Positions 7,045 to 13,360 of a DNA stretch of 17,012 nt are shown here, piece by piece. The DNA lies in the NCBI GenBank assembly GCA_016207265.1, contig JACQPZ010000048.1, forward strand, positions 1 through 17,012. The letters are read 5' to 3'. Each line of letters opens with the position of its first letter. Position 1 is the stretch's first letter. Position numbers and translations under genes: made by a program. This stretch comes from Candidatus Latescibacterota bacterium (lineage in GTDB: Bacteria; Eisenbacteria; RBG-16-71-46; SZUA-252). The notes beneath the pieces were generated by a model, which ran no database searches, was not told the DNA's origin, and worked only from the letters and a program-made list of their open reading frames with translations.

Positions 7045-7050
7045 GAGGAG
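7045..7050 (+). promoter_or_regulatory. Ribosome site fixing the acidic-protein start
   Basis: GAGGAG six bases before ATG 7057. It favours this start over in-frame starts further upstream (as far as 6880), whose extra codons would translate a Pro-rich, promoter-containing leader. Confidence 0.65.
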
Positions 7051-7056
7051 TCCGAG

Positions 7057-7284
7057 ATGAAGCGCAAACGCTCCGATCTTGAGGGCGAGTTCCAGGAACG
7101 AGGCCATCATCGTTCGCAGGAATGGGCGGAAGAGGATCCGTTCGGCCGCATGTACGATGATGAAGAAGAAGAGGAGGACGGGTTCGAGGATCAGGAGGAA
7201 GAGGACGAGGAATACGAAGACGACGATGACGAGGAAGACTACGACGACGAAGAGGAAGAGGACGAAGACGAAGAAGACGACTGA
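7057..7284 (+). CDS. Small protein with a hyperacidic Asp/Glu tail
   Basis: Unidentified 75-residue protein. It starts basic (MKRKR), has a short middle (DLEGEFQERGHHRSQEWAEE, then DPFGRMY), and ends in a tail, residues 34-75, in which 37 of 42 residues are Asp or Glu, broken only by G42, F43, Q46, Y53 and Y62. There are no Cys and no hydrophobic core, so it is probably disordered. Such tails occur on proteins that bind basic partners, cations or nucleic-acid-binding proteins (nucleoplasmin-like chaperones, DNA mimics); which applies here is unknown. Start chosen by GAGGAG at 7045-7050. It lies between tRNA-Asp and agmatinase, about 80 bases before the latter. Translation in other frames gives only Lys/Arg/Thr low-complexity sequence, and the codons mix GAA/GAG/GAC/GAT, consistent with selection for acidity rather than a simple triplet expansion. 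Confidence 0.75.
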   Translation: MKRKRSDLEGEFQERGHHRSQEWAEEDPFGRMYDDEEEEEDGFEDQEEEDEEYEDDDDEEDYDDEEEEDEDEEDD

Positions 7285-7364
7285 CCGCGACGCAAACTGA
7301 TCCGACGCTGCGGCGCGCGGCGCGCGCGCTCACGCCGGTCCCTCCCTCCGCAGAGGACCCACTC

Positions 7365-8348
7365 GTGCCCCGACCGCATCGCGTTCGCCTTCACGCTCCG
7401 GCGCCGCTCCACTTTCTCGGGCTGAGCCCGGCGGGGTCCCGGCTGGACAAGGCGCGAGTCGCCATCATTCCCGCCCCGTTCGATCAAACGACGAGCTACC
7501 TACCCGGAACCCGCTTCGGACCGCGGGCCATCCTCGAAGCATCCCGCCAGGTCGAGTTCTACGACGAGGAGCTGGATACCGAATGCCACTCGATCGGCAT
7601 CACGACGCTCGCCGAGGTCGAGACCGATCCCGCCGATCTCGGCGGGAGCCTGGACCGGCTGGAAGCGGTCGCGGCGAAGCTCGTCGAAGCCGGGATCGTG
7701 CCCTTCACGCTCGGCGGGGAGCACTCGCTGACGCTCGCGCCGGTCCGCGCGCTCAAGTCGCGCTATCCGGGGCTTTCGGTCCTGCAGCTCGACGCGCATC
7801 TCGACCTGCGCAACGAGTACCAGAGGACGCCGCTCAGCCACGCGAGCGTCATGCGCCGCATCCGCGATCTGGGCGTGCCGACGGTCGCGGTCGGGATCCG
7901 GAGCGTCTCGCGCGAGGAAGCGGATTACGTGCATGAGCAGAAGGCGCCCGTCTTCCTGGCGCGCGAAATACGGGAGAAGGGGCTCCCCCTGGACGAGATT
8001 CTCCGACACCTCCAGACCCCGGTCTATGTGACGGTGGACCTCGACGCGTTCGACCCGGCGTACGTGCCCGGCGTGGGAACGCCGGAGCCGGGCGGGCTCA
8101 CATGGGACGAGGGGCTCATGCTCCTCCGCGCCGTGTGCGAGCGGCGGCAGGTCGTCGGATGCGACATCGTGGAGCTGTGTCCCATACCGGGACAACCCGC
8201 GTCCGATTTCTTCGCGGCGAAGCTGGCGAACAAGATGATCGGCTACCTCGGCCTCTCGCCATCCCGCCCCGTGCCGACCGCTCCCAAACGCCCCGAGAGC
8301 CGCCCCGCGCCGAAACCCAAGGGCAAGCGCCGTGTCGCCGGTCGCTGA
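7365..8348 (+). CDS. speB: Agmatinase-family ureohydrolase
   Basis: Mn-dependent ureohydrolase, most likely agmatinase (agmatine to putrescine and urea) in polyamine synthesis. Of 327 residues, all metal-ligand motifs are present: GGEHS (H120), DAHLD (D143, H145, D147) and DLDAFDP (D225, D227), followed by the family stretch YVPGVGTPEPGGLTWDE. The N-terminal RVAIIPAPFDQTTSYLPGTRFGP also fits. The GTG start at 7365 has AGAGGA about 8 bases upstream. After about residue 298 there is an extra Pro/Lys/Arg-rich tail (KPKGKRR) not needed for the fold. No arginine decarboxylase is in view, so specificity among agmatinase, formiminoglutamase and guanidinobutyrase-type relatives is inferred from motif similarity. 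It is followed after seven bases by the RlmI-like gene, suggesting co-transcription. Confidence 0.88.
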   Translation: MPRPHRVRLHAPAPLHFLGLSPAGSRLDKARVAIIPAPFDQTTSYLPGTRFGPRAILEASRQVEFYDEELDTECHSIGITTLAEVETDPADLGGSLDRLEAVAAKLVEAGIVPFTLGGEHSLTLAPVRALKSRYPGLSVLQLDAHLDLRNEYQRTPLSHASVMRRIRDLGVPTVAVGIRSVSREEADYVHEQKAPVFLAREIREKGLPLDEILRHLQTPVYVTVDLDAFDPAYVPGVGTPEPGGLTWDEGLMLLRAVCERRQVVGCDIVELCPIPGQPASDFFAAKLANKMIGYLGLSPSRPVPTAPKRPESRPAPKPKGKRRVAGR

Positions 8349-8350
8349 GG
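8347..8350 (+). promoter_or_regulatory. Ribosome site choosing ATG 8356 for the RlmI-like gene
   Basis: GAGG, overlapping the agmatinase TGA, lies five bases before ATG 8356. It favours that start over GTG 8332, which would overlap agmatinase by 17 bases and add eight residues before the conserved PUA start. Confidence 0.5.
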
Positions 8351-8355
8351 TCAAG

Positions 8356-9531
8356 ATGGCGGTCATCCGCCTCGCCAAGAATCAAGATCGGAGACTCCGT
8401 TCCGGGCACCCGTGGGTGTTCAGCAACGAGATCGCCTCGGTCGGCGGAAGCCCCGAGCCGGGCGCGGAAGTGCTCGTCGAGGATCAGCGCGGCGTCCCCG
8501 TAGGCGTCGGCCTGTACAACCCGCATTCCCTGATCGCGGTCCGGCTCTACGCGCGGCACGCCCGGCCCATCGACTCCGACCTGGTCCGCGACCGGATCGA
8601 GGTGGCGATGGCGCTGCGCCGCCGGATCATGCCGGTCGAGACGACGTACCGCTTGGTCCACGGCGAGGGGGATCACCTCCCGGGCCTGGTCGTGGACCGC
8701 TACGGGGACTGCCTCGGCGTCCAGAGCTTGACCCTCGGCATCGAGCAGCGGATCGAATGGATCCTGGATCTGCTGCAAGAGACCCTGAAGCCGCGAGGCA
8801 TCATCTGCCGGAGGGACTCCCAAGCGCGCGCCCACGAGGGGCTTCCACTCCTCGAGCCGATCGAGCGGGGCGAGGTGCCGGAGCGGGTCGATGTCCCCTA
8901 CGAGGGGGTCATGCTCACGTGCGATCTCAGGTCGGGGCAGAAGACGGGGGAGTTCCTGGATCAGCGGGAGAATCGGAAGCGGGTCGCGCGCGAGGCGGCG
9001 GGCTGCCACGTCCTCGATCTCTATTGCTACACGGGGCTCTTTTCGATCCATTGCGCCATGGCGGGCGCTGCGACCGTTCTCGGGATCGATCGATCGGACG
9101 CCGCCGTCGAGCTCGCCCGGCGGAACGCCGAGCGGATCGTGCCGGACCGCCACGTTGAGTTCCGGGTCTCGGAGGTGGAAGAGACGCTCGAGAGCTTTGA
9201 CCGCGAAGGAGCCCGCTTCGACATGATCGTCCTCGACCCTCCGGCGCTCGTGAAGAGCAGGAAGTCGCTCGCCGAGGGAGCGCGGAAGTACGTCGCCCTC
9301 AACTCGGCCGCGCTGCGCCTCCTGAAGCCAGGGGGAACTCTCGCGACCGCGAGCTGCTCGCACCACGTGGACGCGGACGGGTTTCTGGAAATCCTGCGCG
9401 CCGCCGCGAAGCACGCGCGGTCGGAGCTTCGGCTCGTGGAGGTGATGGGGCAGAGCCGTGATCACCCCGTGCTCCTCGCCGCCCGCGAGACTTCCTACCT
9501 CACGATGGCGATCGCCGAGAGGATCCGATGA
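8356..9531 (+). CDS. rlmI: RlmI-like 23S rRNA (cytosine-C5) methyltransferase
   Basis: S-adenosylmethionine-dependent RNA methyltransferase of the RlmI/RlmK family; E. coli RlmI makes m5C1962 in 23S rRNA. The product is 391 residues. An N-terminal PUA domain (about 3-75, with LRSGHPWVFSNEI) is followed by the middle EEHD-like domain (GEGDHLPGLVVDRYGD) and a Rossmann methyltransferase domain. Visible family motifs are SGQKTGEFLDQRENR (193-207), the SAM-binding DLYCYTGLFS (221-230), acidic GIDRS (243-247), DPPAL (294-298) and SCSHH with the expected catalytic Cys at 334. Nothing is missing. It follows agmatinase by seven bases and overlaps the DUF1844 gene by four (ATGA), so the three genes look like one transcript. 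The exact cytosine modified is inferred from the family. Confidence 0.9.
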   Translation: MAVIRLAKNQDRRLRSGHPWVFSNEIASVGGSPEPGAEVLVEDQRGVPVGVGLYNPHSLIAVRLYARHARPIDSDLVRDRIEVAMALRRRIMPVETTYRLVHGEGDHLPGLVVDRYGDCLGVQSLTLGIEQRIEWILDLLQETLKPRGIICRRDSQARAHEGLPLLEPIERGEVPERVDVPYEGVMLTCDLRSGQKTGEFLDQRENRKRVAREAAGCHVLDLYCYTGLFSIHCAMAGAATVLGIDRSDAAVELARRNAERIVPDRHVEFRVSEVEETLESFDREGARFDMIVLDPPALVKSRKSLAEGARKYVALNSAALRLLKPGGTLATASCSHHVDADGFLEILRAAAKHARSELRLVEVMGQSRDHPVLLAARETSYLTMAIAERIR

Positions 9532-9857
9532 GCGAAGCGGGAAGCGAAATGGGCGACCAAGGTCAGGAAGGCGGGAAACCCGAAGGCTCGTTCAGCAGGC
9601 GGGACCTCTTCCTCGGGCTCGTGCAGTCGTTTCAGTCCGCGGCCATGCAGCAGATGGGGAAGATCATGAACCCGTTCACCCAGAAGATCGAGCGGGACCT
9701 GTCGCAAGCGAAGCTTTCGATCGAGATGCTCGAGATGCTGAAGGAGCGGACGGCGGGGAATCTCACGCGCGAGGAGGCCCGCATGCTGGATCACGTGTTG
9801 ACGGAGCTTCGGCTGAACTACGTCGCCGAGATGGAGCGGCCGCCCGAGGGCTCCTAG
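9528..9857 (+). CDS. DUF1844 protein
   Basis: Small helical protein (109 residues) of the DUF1844 family, function unknown. After a 20-residue disordered Gly/Glu-rich start, residues 26-100 carry the family block: LFLGLVQSFQSAAMQQMGK, then DLSQAKLSIEMLEMLKERT and a final helix LTREEARMLDHVLTELRLNY. The pattern suggests a helical bundle, probably oligomeric, with Met-rich faces. ATG 9528 overlaps the methyltransferase stop (ATGA), so it is translationally coupled. Its TAG stop lies within CTAG 9854-9857, shared in the opposite direction with the mazG stop. Family members often sit near central metabolism or RNA genes, but no role can be deduced here. Confidence 0.88.
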   Translation: MSEAGSEMGDQGQEGGKPEGSFSRRDLFLGLVQSFQSAAMQQMGKIMNPFTQKIERDLSQAKLSIEMLEMLKERTAGNLTREEARMLDHVLTELRLNYVAEMERPPEGS

Positions 9858-10672
9858 CCCTCCTCCCGCTTCACCGCCTCCCACAGCCGATCCAGCTCGG
9901 GTAGCCCGACTTCCCGAGTCGATTTCCCCTGCGAGCGTAGCCGCTCGACCACCCGGTCGAGCCGGCGCCGGAACTTGCGCGTGGCCGTGAGCAGGTGGGC
10001 CTCGGGATCCGTCTTGAGGAATCGCGCCAGGTTCACCACCGCGAAGAGGAGGTCTCCGATCTCCTCGGCGATCCGCTCGCGGTCTCCCGCGCGGATCGCG
10101 CCCTCCGTTTCGAGCGTTTCCTCCTTGAGCTTCGCCAGGACGCCCTCGACGCTCTCCCAATCGAAGCCCACCGAAGCGGCCTTCTCCTGAACGCGGTAGG
10201 CCTGAAGGAGCGCGGGCAGCCGCTCTGGACTTTTCCCGAGCAGGGACTCGTGCCCCGTCTCCCGCCTCTTTCCCTCCTCCCACTGGCGCAGGACTCCCTG
10301 CGCATCGAGATCCCGAGGCTCTCCAAAGACGTGCGGATGGCGCGCGATCATCTTCGCGATCAGGCCCCGGATCAGGGCCGCCGGCGCTCCGCCCGATTCC
10401 CGGTCCACCGTGACCGCGAGGAATACGACGAGGAAGAAGAGGTCGCCCAGCTCTTCGCGGACCGACGCTTCGTCCCCCCGCGCGATCGCCTCGCCGATCT
10501 CGTGGGCCTCCTCGACGAGATAGGGCGACAGGGACTTCGAGCTTTGCTCGCGGTCCCACGGGCAGCCTTCGGGACCCGAAAGATGACGCACCAGGTCCAG
10601 GAGGTCCGCGGCCGCGGCGGCGAACTCGGATCGGTCCTCGGCCGGAGGGGAACTCGCGCGTTCGGGAGGCAT
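9854..10672 (-). CDS. mazG: Nucleoside triphosphate pyrophosphohydrolase MazG
   Basis: All-alpha NTP pyrophosphohydrolase that converts (d)NTPs to NMPs plus pyrophosphate, a house-cleaning and stringent-response modulator in E. coli. The product is 272 residues with two complete MazG domains. Domain 1 has CPWDREQ (37-43), EEAHE (54-58), EELGD (73-77) and ARHPHVFG (110-117). Domain 2 has EETLE (184-188) and EEIGD (203-207), with the C-terminal FRRRLDRV block. Both Mg-binding E-x2-E/E-x2-D sets are intact. ATG 10672 is preferred over GTG 10708, which would only add 12 unconserved residues; neither has a good ribosome site. It is divergent from alr and convergent with DUF1844, sharing the CTAG stop overlap. 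No MazEF toxin pair is nearby. Confidence 0.92.
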   Translation of the reverse strand: MPPERASSPPAEDRSEFAAAAADLLDLVRHLSGPEGCPWDREQSSKSLSPYLVEEAHEIGEAIARGDEASVREELGDLFFLVVFLAVTVDRESGGAPAALIRGLIAKMIARHPHVFGEPRDLDAQGVLRQWEEGKRRETGHESLLGKSPERLPALLQAYRVQEKAASVGFDWESVEGVLAKLKEETLETEGAIRAGDRERIAEEIGDLLFAVVNLARFLKTDPEAHLLTATRKFRRRLDRVVERLRSQGKSTREVGLPELDRLWEAVKREEG

Positions 10673-10727
10673 CACCGCAGTGTAGAGGCATGGGCCGGCG
10701 CTGTCCACGAGGGCGCGCTTGCGTCCT

Positions 10728-10740
10728 CACACTACGTGTG
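10728..10740. repeat. Short palindrome between mazG and alr
   Basis: CACAC-TAC-GTGTG, a 13-base perfect inverted repeat in the middle of the 102-base divergent mazG/alr gap, 34 bases before the alr ATG. Its position and symmetry would suit an operator acting on one or both genes, but arms this short could be chance. No regulator is identified. Confidence 0.3.
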
Positions 10741-10774
10741 GTAGTCGTGGAGAAGCCGGATTACCGGCGCACCT

Positions 10775-12016
10775 ATGCAATTTCCCACCTGGGCCGAAGT
10801 GGATCTGGATCGGTTCGGTCGGAACCTCGCCGCGATTCGCGCCGCGATCGGCCCCGACTGCAAGATCCTGCTCGTCGTGAAGGCGGACGCCTACGGACAC
10901 GGCGCCGTCGAGATCTCCCGCGAAGCCGTGGACGCGGGCGTGTCGATGCTCGGCGTCGCCACGCTCCACGAGGGGATCGAGCTGCGGGCGGCCGGGATCG
11001 GCGCTGCGATCGTGATCCTGAGCCCGTCGCTTCTCTCCGAGGTGGACGAAATCATCGAGCACCGGCTCACGCCCTGCGTCTCGAGCCTCGAGTTCGCCGG
11101 GGCGCTCTCGCGCCGTTGCGTCGCGCACGAGGTCATCTCGCGGGTCCACGTCGAGGTAGACACCGGCATGGGCCGGACCGGCGTCTCGGACGGCGACGCG
11201 GTGGAGTTCCTGGAGCGGCTCACCGCAATGCCGAATCTCACGCTCGAAGGGGTCTTCACGCATTTCCCCGACGCCGATTCGGGGAACACCTATTTCGCGG
11301 AAGGCCAGCTTCGGCGATTCCATGAGATTCTGGATTCGATGGCCCGCCGGAAGATCGCGGTCTCCATCCGGCACGCGGCGAACAGCGCCGGCATCCTGAG
11401 CCTTCCGCAATCGAGGCTGGACATGGTGCGTCCCGGAATCCTGGCCTACGGGCACTATCCCAGCGCCCGCGTCCCTCGGGCGATCCCGGCCGAAGGCGTC
11501 ATGTCCTTCAAGTCGCGGGTGGTCCAGCTCCGCGCGGTCCCCGCGGGGCGCTTCATCAGCTACGGGCGCACGTATCAGACGAGCCGCCCCACGCGTGTGG
11601 GCGTGCTCCCGGTCGGGTACGGCCACGGACTCCCGTGGCTTCTCTCGAATCGGGGCGAGGTGCTCATCCGGGGCCGCAGGGCGCCGATCATCGGACGAGT
11701 GACGATGGACCTCACGATGGTGGACGCGACCGAGATCCCCGACGTAGCCTTGGGCGACGAGGCCGTCCTCTTCGGGGAACAGCAAGGATCTCGGATCAGC
11801 GTCGAGGAGGTCGCCGAGCGCGCGGAGACGATCCCGTACGATATTCTCTGCAGCATGGGGAAGCGCGTGGTGCGGGTTTTCCTGCGCGCGGGCGCGCCCG
11901 TCAAGGTGCTCACCCTGGTGGGCGAGCGGCACGAATCGGAATCGGCGGAGACAACGGGTGCGCGGCGCGCGCGCAAGGTGCACTATCGAAGCACGCGAAT
12001 TCCATCGACCGGGTAA
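10775..12016 (+). CDS. alr: Alanine racemase
   Basis: PLP-dependent enzyme interconverting L- and D-alanine for peptidoglycan. The product is 413 residues. The PLP lysine is K36 in VVKADAYGHG, HVEVDTGMGRTG (125-136) is the barrel motif, and the C-terminal beta domain has the catalytic Tyr Y263 in SYGRTY and GRVTMD at 307-312. GYGHGLP at 281-287 replaces the more usual GYADGLP. About 30 residues at the end (from about 382) form an extra basic, Arg/Ser-rich tail beyond the usual 370-380. ATG 10775 is the only reasonable start; an in-frame TAG lies 33 bases upstream, and no clear ribosome site precedes it. It is the first gene of a plus-strand run with the Tudor-like, cdd, deoC and deoA genes, and fits functionally with the nearby PBP1A and SpoIID genes. 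Confidence 0.93.
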   Translation: MQFPTWAEVDLDRFGRNLAAIRAAIGPDCKILLVVKADAYGHGAVEISREAVDAGVSMLGVATLHEGIELRAAGIGAAIVILSPSLLSEVDEIIEHRLTPCVSSLEFAGALSRRCVAHEVISRVHVEVDTGMGRTGVSDGDAVEFLERLTAMPNLTLEGVFTHFPDADSGNTYFAEGQLRRFHEILDSMARRKIAVSIRHAANSAGILSLPQSRLDMVRPGILAYGHYPSARVPRAIPAEGVMSFKSRVVQLRAVPAGRFISYGRTYQTSRPTRVGVLPVGYGHGLPWLLSNRGEVLIRGRRAPIIGRVTMDLTMVDATEIPDVALGDEAVLFGEQQGSRISVEEVAERAETIPYDILCSMGKRVVRVFLRAGAPVKVLTLVGERHESESAETTGARRARKVHYRSTRIPSTG

Positions 12017-12025
12017 GAGGACCCT

Positions 12026-12226
12026 ATGAACGATCGGGACTACCAGGTGGGCGACCGGGTCCAGCACCCCGAGTTCGGAGAGGGGATGGTGCTGGAGACG
12101 AGGGGACGCGGAGAGGACGCGTCGGTCGTGGTTTCCTTCAGCGACAAATCGCAGCGGAGGCTCAAGGTGCGGTTCGCGAGGCTGACGCTCCTCGCGCCTC
12201 CCGGGGCCAAGGAGGGGAGCAAGTAG
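12026..12226 (+). CDS. Stand-alone UvrD/PcrA C-terminal Tudor-like domain protein
   Basis: A 66-residue protein whose body (residues 6-56) reads VGDRVQHPEFGEGMVLETRG, then a short turn and VVVSFSDKSQRRLKVRFARLTLL. This is the small beta-barrel (Tudor/CarD-like) found at the C-terminus of UvrD/PcrA helicases, where it contacts RNA polymerase. Here it is the whole protein, with no helicase attached. The ATG has AGAGGA close upstream and lies nine bases after the alr stop; the next gene, cdd, starts one base after its stop. It could be an RNA-polymerase- or nucleic-acid-binding adaptor. The fold assignment is by pattern; the partner is unknown. Confidence 0.75.
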   Translation: MNDRDYQVGDRVQHPEFGEGMVLETRGRGEDASVVVSFSDKSQRRLKVRFARLTLLAPPGAKEGSK

Positions 12227-12227
12227 C

Positions 12228-12632
12228 GTGGCCCGCCGCGGTCCGGCGGAGCTTCTCGCGGCCGCACGGGCGCTCCTGCCGCGGGCTTCGGCCCCGTATT
12301 CGCGTTTCCGGGTCGCGGCGATCCTCGAGGACGCGGGCTCAGGGAGCCATCCGGGCGTGAACGTGGAGAGCGCGAGCTTCGGGCTCTCGATCTGCGCGGA
12401 GCGGGCCGCGCTCTTCGGCGCTCTGGCGAGCGGCGCGAGCCAATTCGAGAGACTCGCCGTCGTTTCGGACGGGCTCCATCCGGTGCTTCCGTGCGGCGCG
12501 TGCCGGCAGGTGCTCTTCGAGCACGCCCCCGACCTCGCGTTGATTCTCGAGCGAGCGGACGGAACCCCCGAGGAAGTGCCGCTCCGCGATCTGATGCCCC
12601 GGCCCTTCACCGACTTCAAGCCCAAGCCCTGA
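12228..12632 (+). CDS. cdd: Cytidine deaminase
   Basis: Zinc hydrolase converting (deoxy)cytidine to (deoxy)uridine in pyrimidine salvage. The product is 134 residues, the size of the short homotetrameric class. The catalytic motif is ICAERA (C56, E58) and the second zinc motif is PCGACRQVL (C89, C92). SAPYSRFRV, NVESASFGLS and MPRPFT are also typical. The substrate loop NVESAS differs slightly from the usual N-x-ENAS. The GTG start lies one base after the previous stop, with AAGGAGGGG overlapping the end of the Tudor-like gene. Its TGA stop overlaps the probable CTG start of deoC (CTGA). It is the first enzyme of the deoxynucleoside breakdown set cdd-deoC-deoA. Confidence 0.92.
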   Translation: MARRGPAELLAAARALLPRASAPYSRFRVAAILEDAGSGSHPGVNVESASFGLSICAERAALFGALASGASQFERLAVVSDGLHPVLPCGACRQVLFEHAPDLALILERADGTPEEVPLRDLMPRPFTDFKPKP

Positions 12633-13360
12633 CCCGCCTCGCTCCGCTCATCGACGCGACGCTGCTCACCCCTTGGGCCGATCCGCGCGGGATACGATTC
12701 CTCTGCGAGGAGGCGTGCGCGCTCGAGGTCGCGGCCGTCTGCGTGCTCCCGTTCCACGTCCCGCTCGCGGCGTCGATCCTCGCAGGCGGCCGCGTGCGGG
12801 TCGCGGCGGCGGTGTCGTTCCCCGGCGGCGGGGCTCCTCCGGAAGCGAAGGCGCTCGAGGCGCGGCTCTGCATGGAGCAGGGAGCCCACGAGCTTGACCT
12901 CGTGCTCAACCTCGGGGCGATCCGGGCGGGCGCCTGGGACGTCGTGGCGACAGAAATCGCCTCGGTTCGCGCCGCGGCGCCGGCATGCACGAGCAAGTGG
13001 ATCGTGGAAACCGGCGCTCTGACCGACGGCGAAATCCGGAAAGCGGTGTCGCTCGTCGCGGACGGCGGAGGGGACTACGTGAAGACCTCGACGGGTTACG
13101 GGCCGCTCGGCGCGACGGTCGAATCGGTGCGCCTTCTCCGCGCGCTCGCGGGCACCATGGGGGTGAAGGCGTCGGGCGGGATCCGCACGCGCGAGTGGGC
13201 GTTGAGGCTCGTCGAGGCCGGAGCCGACCGGATCGGCACGAGCGCGCCGCGCGCGGTCCTCGCAGGGGAGGCCGCGCCCCCCAGGCCCCGCGCGATCCTC
13301 GCTGGCGAGACCACGCCCCGCGCGGGCGGAGCGGGCTCCGGAGCGCCGGTTCGCCCGTGA
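12629..13360 (+). CDS. deoC: Deoxyribose-phosphate aldolase, probable CTG start
   Basis: Class I aldolase splitting 2-deoxyribose 5-phosphate to acetaldehyde and glyceraldehyde 3-phosphate. Catalytic residues are visible: D90 in HELDLVLNLGAI, the Schiff-base lysine K152 in DYVKTSTGYG, and K180 in GVKASGGIRT; RIGTSA (201-206) closes the barrel. The family N-terminus (APLIDATLLTP) begins only five codons after the CTG at 12629, and no ATG, GTG or TTG occurs in frame between there and GTG 12491, which would add 46 Arg-rich residues lying wholly inside cdd. CTG 12629 forms a four-base CTGA overlap with the cdd stop, parallel to the GTGA overlap with deoA at the other end. The last 37 residues are an added Ala/Pro-rich tail containing a 39-base duplicated unit. 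Identity is firm; the start codon is inferred. Confidence 0.88.
   Translation: MTRLAPLIDATLLTPWADPRGIRFLCEEACALEVAAVCVLPFHVPLAASILAGGRVRVAAAVSFPGGGAPPEAKALEARLCMEQGAHELDLVLNLGAIRAGAWDVVATEIASVRAAAPACTSKWIVETGALTDGEIRKAVSLVADGGGDYVKTSTGYGPLGATVESVRLLRALAGTMGVKASGGIRTREWALRLVEAGADRIGTSAPRAVLAGEAAPPRPRAILAGETTPRAGGAGSGAPVRP
13247..13318 (+). repeat. Imperfect 39-base tandem duplication in the deoC tail
   Basis: Two copies encode PRAVLAGEAAP (13247-13279) and, in similar form, PRAILAGETTP (13286-13318), offset by 13 codons. The second copy lies beyond the normal end of the aldolase barrel, so the tail appears to have grown by in-frame duplication of the last barrel codons. Confidence 0.6.

Noticed and set aside
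7305..7335. GCGCGC-rich stretch before agmatinase as a terminator or Z-DNA element
   Set aside because: No T-run, irregular alternation and ordinary for a genome of this GC content.
8116..9465. 449-codon minus-strand open frame
   Set aside because: Antisense shadow of the agmatinase end and the RlmI-like gene, which has complete motifs on the plus strand.
12491..12628. GTG 12491 as deoC start
   Set aside because: The extra 46 residues are Arg/Ala/Pro-rich, lie wholly within cdd in another frame and precede the conserved DeoC N-terminus.
10727..12889. 720-codon minus-strand open frame
   Set aside because: It is a high-GC shadow lying opposite alr, the Tudor-like gene, cdd and the start of deoC, all of which have catalytic or family motifs; the translation is Arg/Pro/Asp-rich with no motif.
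13096..13356. N-terminal extension of deoA upstream of GTG 13357
   Set aside because: The frame is open to 12985, but it only translates the deoC coding strand in another frame; the GTGA overlap gives the conserved start.
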